This document shows, piece by piece, positions 16,137-20,813 of a stretch of DNA of 20,813 nucleotides. Location of the stretch: contig JBBPSI010000340.1 of NCBI GenBank assembly GCA_038093515.1, positions 1 to 20,813 of the forward strand, read 5' to 3'. The notes below the pieces were generated by a model. The model was not told the origin of the DNA. It saw only the letters and a program-made list of their open reading frames with translations, and ran no database searches. Position 1 is the stretch's first letter. The number at the start of each line of letters is the position of its first letter. Made by a program: the position numbers and the translations under genes. Source of the stretch: Butyriboletus loyo. Its lineage: Eukaryota > Basidiomycota > Agaricomycetes > Boletales > Boletaceae.

Positions 16137-18996
16137 CTAGGCACCAATATGGACATAGAGGATCTGTTGATCCATGGGGATGTCGCTCGAACGAATACTC
16201 CTCAATGTCCTGTGCAATGCCAGAGCTGCTCGAGTGTGATCGAGGTGACCAGACTCGTCCACTAAATTGTCATAAAACCTAGATGTGATCTCGTTTGTGT
16301 GTGCATCGTCAACAGCCCACATCGTCCCAATGACCGAACTGAACCCAGCGAACTGCATGGCCGCAGCAAGATGAATGACCTCGTCAGGGCTCTCCTTATC
16401 TCCAGCAGTTGTATGACAAGCTGACAGATACGCAAACCTGGCATTCTGCAAGTCGTATTGCATGATGTGTTCAATCCTCAATAGCCCGTCACTGAACGCA
16501 AATCCAGACTTGAACGGGTCCGTCCGATTGGGGATCCCATGACAGGCGAGGTGAACAAAGTCATTCTTGTTCAATGCTTCACCAACCCTGACAATGCTTG
16601 CATCCTCGTCCTGAATGCGAGTAAGTGTTGCAACTAACCCAATACGTTGCGATATGGTGGATAGTTCGGTGTTCACCGAAGCGAGCATTTCCTGTCCCAG
16701 AGCCTGCGCCTGCCCTACGACCAAGAAACGATGTTGTTTCAGCGATGGATTCGATGGACTTCTCTGTCGCGCGCGAATGAGGGCTGTCAACGTCGGTGTA
16801 TAGGATGAAATATAGAGATCTGATAGCATGGGTTGGCCATTCCTAAATGGACCGGCAGCGTGCAATGGGAGAAGCGAAAACTCGGCGGTCGGGCACCACC
16901 AGATGTGCGATCCAGGAGGACAGCAATCCTGAAGAATTTTCACTATTGGAGAAACAACCATGTCCCAGACCTTTCGTAGAAAAAACAGGATTCTCCTTGT
17001 CATGTCCTGGAACTTGGCAGAGTCAATCAGAGAATGAAGTTCCAATGATAGTTCAGAGACGTCGGCTTTCGTGATGGGAAGAGCAACATGGATGGGATCT
17101 TGGTGGGATAGAAGCACCAGTGCATCGCAACCGTATTGGCTGGCATTTATAATGACCACTGGACCACTGGCAACAGCGACCTGGAGATCAGAGAACAGTG
17201 GAGGCTGGAGGAAACGAGAGAGGCCGGGCAGGTTTCGAATATCAGTGATGATATCCTGCAATTGGACATTGAGACGCCACGCCCGACCATGCTGAGAGTC
17301 CGCATTGGGAGGGGCATCAAACACACCACGAAGGGAAGTGGTGACCTGGGTGAACTTGTCCGCCAATTTCTTGCCTGTGTCGCCGGATGCCACAACATCA
17401 TCAAGAGGAGAGCGAAGGCGGGTTAACTGACTCCAGAAGACACCACGGCCTTGTTCAAGGAGCTCGACTGCATTGGTAGGATTGCCATAACGAAGACAGG
17501 CTGAAAATGCATCGACTGGTAGAGATGTCATGAGCTGTTTGAGTAATGCAAGATTCTGAGGAAGAGACGGGAGAGTGGCGAGATGGTGAACACTGAGACA
17601 CAAAAATGTTTGGTAGGCTAAAACTGTGGTACTATGTTTGCACTCTTCAGCTCTCTTGATCCATTGTTTGGCACATTCGAGATCAGCAGAAGAGACTGTC
17701 TGAGAGAGATCGGAAAGCTGGGAATACAAATTGAATGCTTCCTCGAGGTCAGACACCTGACCGAGCTGCTCGAAACGGGAATGGAGGCAGCTCGCGATGT
17801 TGCCCAGTGAAACGGCTCGACCAGGATGCCCCTGTGGGCGAAGTTCCAATGCATTGCGTTGGAGCGCAAGTGCCTCGTCGAGGTCAGACACCTGACCGAG
17901 CTGCTCGAAACGGGAATGGAGGCAGCTCGCGATGCTGCCCAGTGAAAGGGCTCGATGAGGATGCCCCTGTGGGCGAAGTTCCAATGCATTGCGTTGGAGC
18001 GCAAGTGCCTCGTCGAGGTCAGACACCTGACCGAGCTGGTTGAAACGGGAATGGAGGCAGCTCGCGATGTTGCCCAGTGAAAGGGCTCGATCAGGATGCC
18101 CCTGTGGGCAAAGTTCCAATGCGTTGCGTTCGAGCGCAAGTGCCTCGTCGAGGTCAGACACCTGACCGAGCTGGTTGAAACGGGTATGGAGGTAAAGTGC
18201 GATGTTGCCCAGTGAAAGGGCTCGATCAGGATGCCCCTGTGGGCGAAGTTCCAATGCATTGCGTTCGAGCGCAAGTGCCTCGTCGAGGTCAGACACCTGA
18301 CCGAGCTGGTTGAAACGGGAATGGAGGCAGCTCGCGATGCTGCCCAGTGAAAGGGCTCGATGAGGATGCCCCTGTGGGCGAAGTTCCAATGCATTGCGTT
18401 GGAGCGCAAGTGCCTCGTCGAGGTCAGACACCTGACCGAGCTGGTTGAAACGGGTATGGAGGTAAAGTGCGATGTTGCCCAGTGAAACGGCTCGATGAGG
18501 ATGCCCCTGTGGGCGAAGTTCCAATGCATTGCGTTGGAGCGCAAGTGCCTCATCGAGGTCAGACACCTGACCGAGCTGCTCGAAACGGGAATGGAGGCAG
18601 TTTGCGATGCTGCCCAGTGAAACGGCTCGATGAGGATGCCCCTGTGGGCGAAGTTCCAATGCATTGCGTTCGAGCGCAAGTGCCTCGTCGAGGTCAGACA
18701 CCTGACCGAGCTGCTCGAAACGGGAATGGAGGCAGCTCGCAATGTTGCCCAGTGAAACGGCTCGATCAGGATGCCCCTGTGGGCGAAGTTCTAATGCTCT
18801 CCGTCCGAGCGCAAGTGCCTCCTCGAGGTCAGCCATCTCTCCTCCCTGGTCGAACCGGTCGCTGAGGGAACGAGAAAGTCTTTCTAGTGCTCTGGCTCGA
18901 CTAGAATTCCCTTGTAATTTATTGCGGCAGAAAGTGCCAATTTTCTTGTAGAGTTCAGACATTGGGACAGAGCCAAAGACGTGGATTAATTGTATC
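16137..18996 (-). CDS. TPR-CHAT protein, copy B (main exon)
   Basis: One open frame of about 953 codons follows a splice acceptor at 18997-18998. The ORF's first codon (TTG at 19004) lies in the intron, so the true start is upstream; numbering below counts from it. Residues ~1-45 are a leader (IHVFGSVPMSELYKKIG). Residues ~45-435 are TPR units of 45 residues (DLDEALALxRNALELRPQGHP). Residues ~435-640 are a helical linker (AVELLEQGRGVFWSQL). The CHAT domain follows to residue 955: WWCPTAEFSLLPLHAAGP, then VHLACHG with His822 and LSACHT with Cys863, the catalytic dyad of this caspase-like protease fold. Fungal proteins with this layout are common in Agaricomycetes, but their role is little known; bacterial TPR-CHAT proteases act in immunity. 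It looks intact from the acceptor to the TAG at 16137. No promoter was identified. Confidence 0.92.
17746..18870 (-). repeat. Array of eight near-identical 135-bp TPR-coding repeats
   Basis: The marker AGGTCAG recurs at 17746, 17881, 18016, 18151, 18286, 18421, 18556, 18691 and 18826, exactly 135 bp apart each time, so each unit encodes 45 residues. Units differ at only a few positions (for example LGQL next to LHSRFE or LHTRFNQ, ERNALEL or QRNALEL, HPDRA or HPHRA). The outermost units are more diverged. Copy A has the same unit at 14081 and 14216. Confidence 0.95.
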
Positions 18997-19323
18997 CTGT
19001 TCAAATGTTAGGTCAGGTAGCCAGTCCTTTGATTTACAGGCATACCTCTCGTGAGGTATTTGTCGTTGCGGACAGCAATGCTAGTGATCGTTGGCACTGA
19101 GGGTGAGAGAGAGCAACTTGAAGCCGAGCGCCGCATGCGAACACCACGAGTTTGTCGCTGAGGTAACTGACGCCCATAATCTCCATGATGCTCATATCGT
19201 TGCAAGAATAAGGAATGTATCCATTCGGAGATAGTCTGGTCGTTGGGAGAGATATCGACTCACAGGATGCACCGTGCCACACTCCTTTGCCGAACCCGAG
19301 ACACCAGCCTTGGTGACAGTAAC
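18997..19323 (-). other. Intron and unresolved upstream exon of TPR-CHAT copy B
   Basis: The last intron is 18997-19045: GTATGC at the 5' end, branch point CTAAC in ACCTAACATTTGAACAG, 49 nt. The upstream exon is homologous to that of copy A, but carries small insertions (for example near 19075-19085). In the phase that fits the main exon, a TAG lies shortly upstream (around 19080), whereas copy A is open there. Either another splice site is used or the first exon is broken. The start codon cannot be assigned. Confidence 0.5.
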
Positions 19324-19605
19324 TAAATCATAATGATATATTAGTATACAGGCTTGAATTTAGGCGAACCAAAAGTGTCTTAGTGGGCGAAATAACGTTC
19401 GCTCCTACGACTCGGTACGATCACGATGGTGCTGTATTGTCATGGTATCGTCTGCACAATAAGAGCAGTTCACCGACATCCATCCCCCAAGCTCGAGTTT
19501 ATGTACCCCTGGGCATCGAACGTATCAAATACCACGATTACCCACACTGCAAACAATGTACAGAAAAACGATCCAAATGGTCTAGTTAACGCATGATACA
19601 GTGGC
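19324..19605. other. Spacer with no recognisable feature
   Basis: Lies between the duplication end and the copia-associated repeat. Only short shadow frames; no RNA gene or repeat seen. Confidence 0.5.
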
Positions 19606-19992
19606 CATTGCATGATGAATACGCCGTGCCAAAAAAGACGTTCCGTTCCACACAGAAAAATCGATAAAATATAATATAAAAAAAGGTCGATCCGGGTTGA
19701 AAGAAAAAGGCACGCGAAAAGAAAAGAGAAAACCGAGTGCCACTGACACCGCAAGGCCCGATAATCCACAAGACACTAGAGTGTGTCCAGGTATCGGCAC
19801 GCACGATCAAGCTGCGCCGACGTCTCCCTGACCTATTCATTCGCATCAACACCACACGCAACGGAGCAAAGATCGAGGCCAAAATTTGAATGAAAAACTC
19901 ACATTTACAGTCGAAAAAGGCTCAAAGTGATGCCCGGGACGTCCCAAACCGGGATCGGCCGTCTAAGGTCCTACAATGTTATTATGTCGCCC
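19606..19992 (+). repeat. Dispersed repeat, copy 2, leading into copia
   Basis: Reverse-complement partner of 9445-9835. It contains an A-rich tract (about 19655-19740) and the GATCAAGCTGCGCCGACGTC block. Its last ~100 bp are the start of the copia reading frame (from the ATG at 19890). It is plausibly the untranslated leader, or an LTR-proximal part, of that element; no LTR ends were identified. Confidence 0.7.
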
Positions 19993-20813
19993 AGTATCGT
20001 CGTTTATCGGGAGCTTACACATCCGGAGATGTCCCTTCAAAGAAGGATCTTCTTTCCAACGCCTGGATGATTGACAGCGGTTGTACAGACCATGTCACAC
20101 CACACGTTGCAGACTTCATGGATCTCGGTGATACCGAGAGAATTGCGATCACAGCAAATGGCGCAACCATGAAGATGTTTGGACCTGGCACTGTGTTGTT
20201 ATCACAGCGACTAGGGAAGGATAAGCCCATTCCATTGGAGCTTACAGGAGTTTGGTATGCACCTCAAGCAGCCCATAGACTCTTATCGGTTACTGCTCTA
20301 ACCAAAGAAGGTTATCGATGCGAAATAACCGATCAAACCAAGATTTGGAACCCTCAAGGACGTTTGGTAGTGCAGGCTTCTGCCTTACTTCCGAACAATC
20401 CCCTCCACTGGTTTCAGGCTAAAATGCTAACTCCAGATGTCGGGATCCACTCCTTGCAGGATGTAGGATCTTCTTCGTTATGGCACCACCGTTTTGGTCA
20501 TCCATCCAAGAACGTGTTACGCCATGCTTACAAGAATGTTAAGGGTATGCCGTTAATACCTGAACCTTCTGACGTCATTCCTTGTCGAGGCTGTGCATTA
20601 GGCAAGATGCATGAACGTCCCTATGCGCCTTCATCCAAACGCGCATCTCGGGTCCTTGGGCTAGTGCATTCCGACTTGGTCGAATTCCCCACACACTCTC
20701 GGACTCAGAAGCGCTATATTTTAACTTTTATTGATGACTATTCTGCTTTTGCAGTCGTGCGGTTTTTGCGCCTTAAATCTGAGGCTGCTGATGCTTTTAA
20801 GGAAGTGGTCGTC
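19890..20813 (+). CDS. Ty1/copia Gag-Pol, partial (protease, pre-integrase, integrase start)
   Basis: The frame is open from ATG 19890 to the window edge (308 codons, no stop). Residues ~57-66 are AWMIDSGCTD, the aspartic protease site (Asp62). The GAG-pre-integrase zinc finger follows: LWHHRFGHPS with His199/200 and His204, then CRGC with Cys232 and Cys235. The integrase core begins with VHSDL (Asp262) and FIDDYS. Protease before integrase, with RT expected downstream, is the copia order. The first ~50 residues (RPSKVLQCYYVAQ) occupy the position of a Gag zinc knuckle, but no CCHC motif is complete. The ATG lies just before a possible splice acceptor (TTTACAG at about 19904-19910), so Gag may be encoded upstream or lost. 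No disabling lesion is visible in the part seen. Confidence 0.9.
   Translation, partial: MKNSHLQSKKAQSDARDVPNRDRPSKVLQCYYVAQYRRLSGAYTSGDVPSKKDLLSNAWMIDSGCTDHVTPHVADFMDLGDTERIAITANGATMKMFGPGTVLLSQRLGKDKPIPLELTGVWYAPQAAHRLLSVTALTKEGYRCEITDQTKIWNPQGRLVVQASALLPNNPLHWFQAKMLTPDVGIHSLQDVGSSSLWHHRFGHPSKNVLRHAYKNVKGMPLIPEPSDVIPCRGCALGKMHERPYAPSSKRASRVLGLVHSDLVEFPTHSRTQKRYILTFIDDYSAFAVVRFLRLKSEAADAFKEVVV

Larger units (their letters stand above)
14939..19323. repeat. Segmental tandem duplication, copy B
   Basis: Direct-repeat partner of 12203-14662, separated from it by about 275 bp. It differs by an insertion in gene X (15054-15627), absence of the oxygenase relic between 15870 and 15895, and retention of the full CHAT region and TPR array. 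Confidence 0.9.

Noticed and set aside
17618..18742. 374-codon minus-strand frame with repeated STRHLRSNAMHWNFAHRGIL units
   Set aside because: It is the +1 shadow of the TPR array and exists only because the repeats are a multiple of three long.
17746..18870. Regularly spaced repeats as a CRISPR array
   Set aside because: The whole 135-bp unit repeats, with no unique spacers, and it is coding; the organism is a fungus.
17735..18951. Plus-strand open frames with repeated PRRGQTPDRAARNGNGGSS units
   Set aside because: They are the antisense reading of the 135-bp TPR repeats; the minus strand carries the recognisable TPR and CHAT motifs.

Overview
The window looks like a transposon-rich accessory region of a basidiomycete (Agaricomycete-type) nuclear genome. 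Evidence for this: short introns of about 45-70 nt with fungal branch points (CTAAC, TACTAAT); a Ty3/gypsy chromovirus and a Ty1/copia element of fungal type; a pogo-type transposase tail; a TPR-CHAT protein; and relics of a fungal polyketide synthase and a basidiomycete-like carotenoid oxygenase. No rRNA, tRNA or CRISPR array was seen. All family names come from reading translations by eye; no database search was run.

Layout. (1) 1-6097: a minus-strand Ty3/gypsy chromovirus (5' LTR 5671-6097, Gag, protease, RT-RNase H, integrase plus chromodomain). It is dead: three in-frame TGA codons, an RT active site changed from YxDD to YMDN, and a 427-bp solo LTR of its own family inserted in the integrase zinc finger with a 5-bp target duplication. 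(2) 6098-7233: non-coding, crowded with short perfect hairpins. (3) 7234-7744: a probable second solo LTR with a 5-bp target duplication. (4) 8009-8773: a 765-bp pogo-like deletion derivative with perfect 21-bp terminal inverted repeats, TA target sites and the tail of a transposase. (5) 9445-9835: a repeat whose inverted copy (19606-19992) leads into the copia element. (6) 9909-10790: a minus-strand relic of a PKS acyltransferase domain. (7) 11138-11881: a doubtful hypothetical ORF. (8) 12203-14662 and 14939-19323: two copies of one segmental tandem duplication. (9) 19890-20813: a copia Gag-Pol open to the window edge.

The duplication is the centre of interest. Each copy carries fragments of an unidentified spliced plus-strand gene X, followed by a minus-strand TPR-CHAT gene. 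Copy A also holds a carotenoid oxygenase pseudogene whose middle 499 bp is inverted. Its TPR-CHAT gene has lost exactly 494 codons in frame, leaving only TPRs joined to the last ~30 residues. Copy B keeps a full-length TPR-CHAT open frame with eight nearly identical 45-residue TPR units and an intact His-Cys dyad. It has lost the oxygenase and gained about 570 bp resembling the C-terminus of a fungal histidine acid phosphatase inside an intron of gene X.

The only genes that look potentially alive are the TPR-CHAT gene of copy B and the copia element. Most of the rest is decaying: transposons, broken metabolic genes and rearranged duplicates. This is typical of a fast-evolving fungal chromosome segment.
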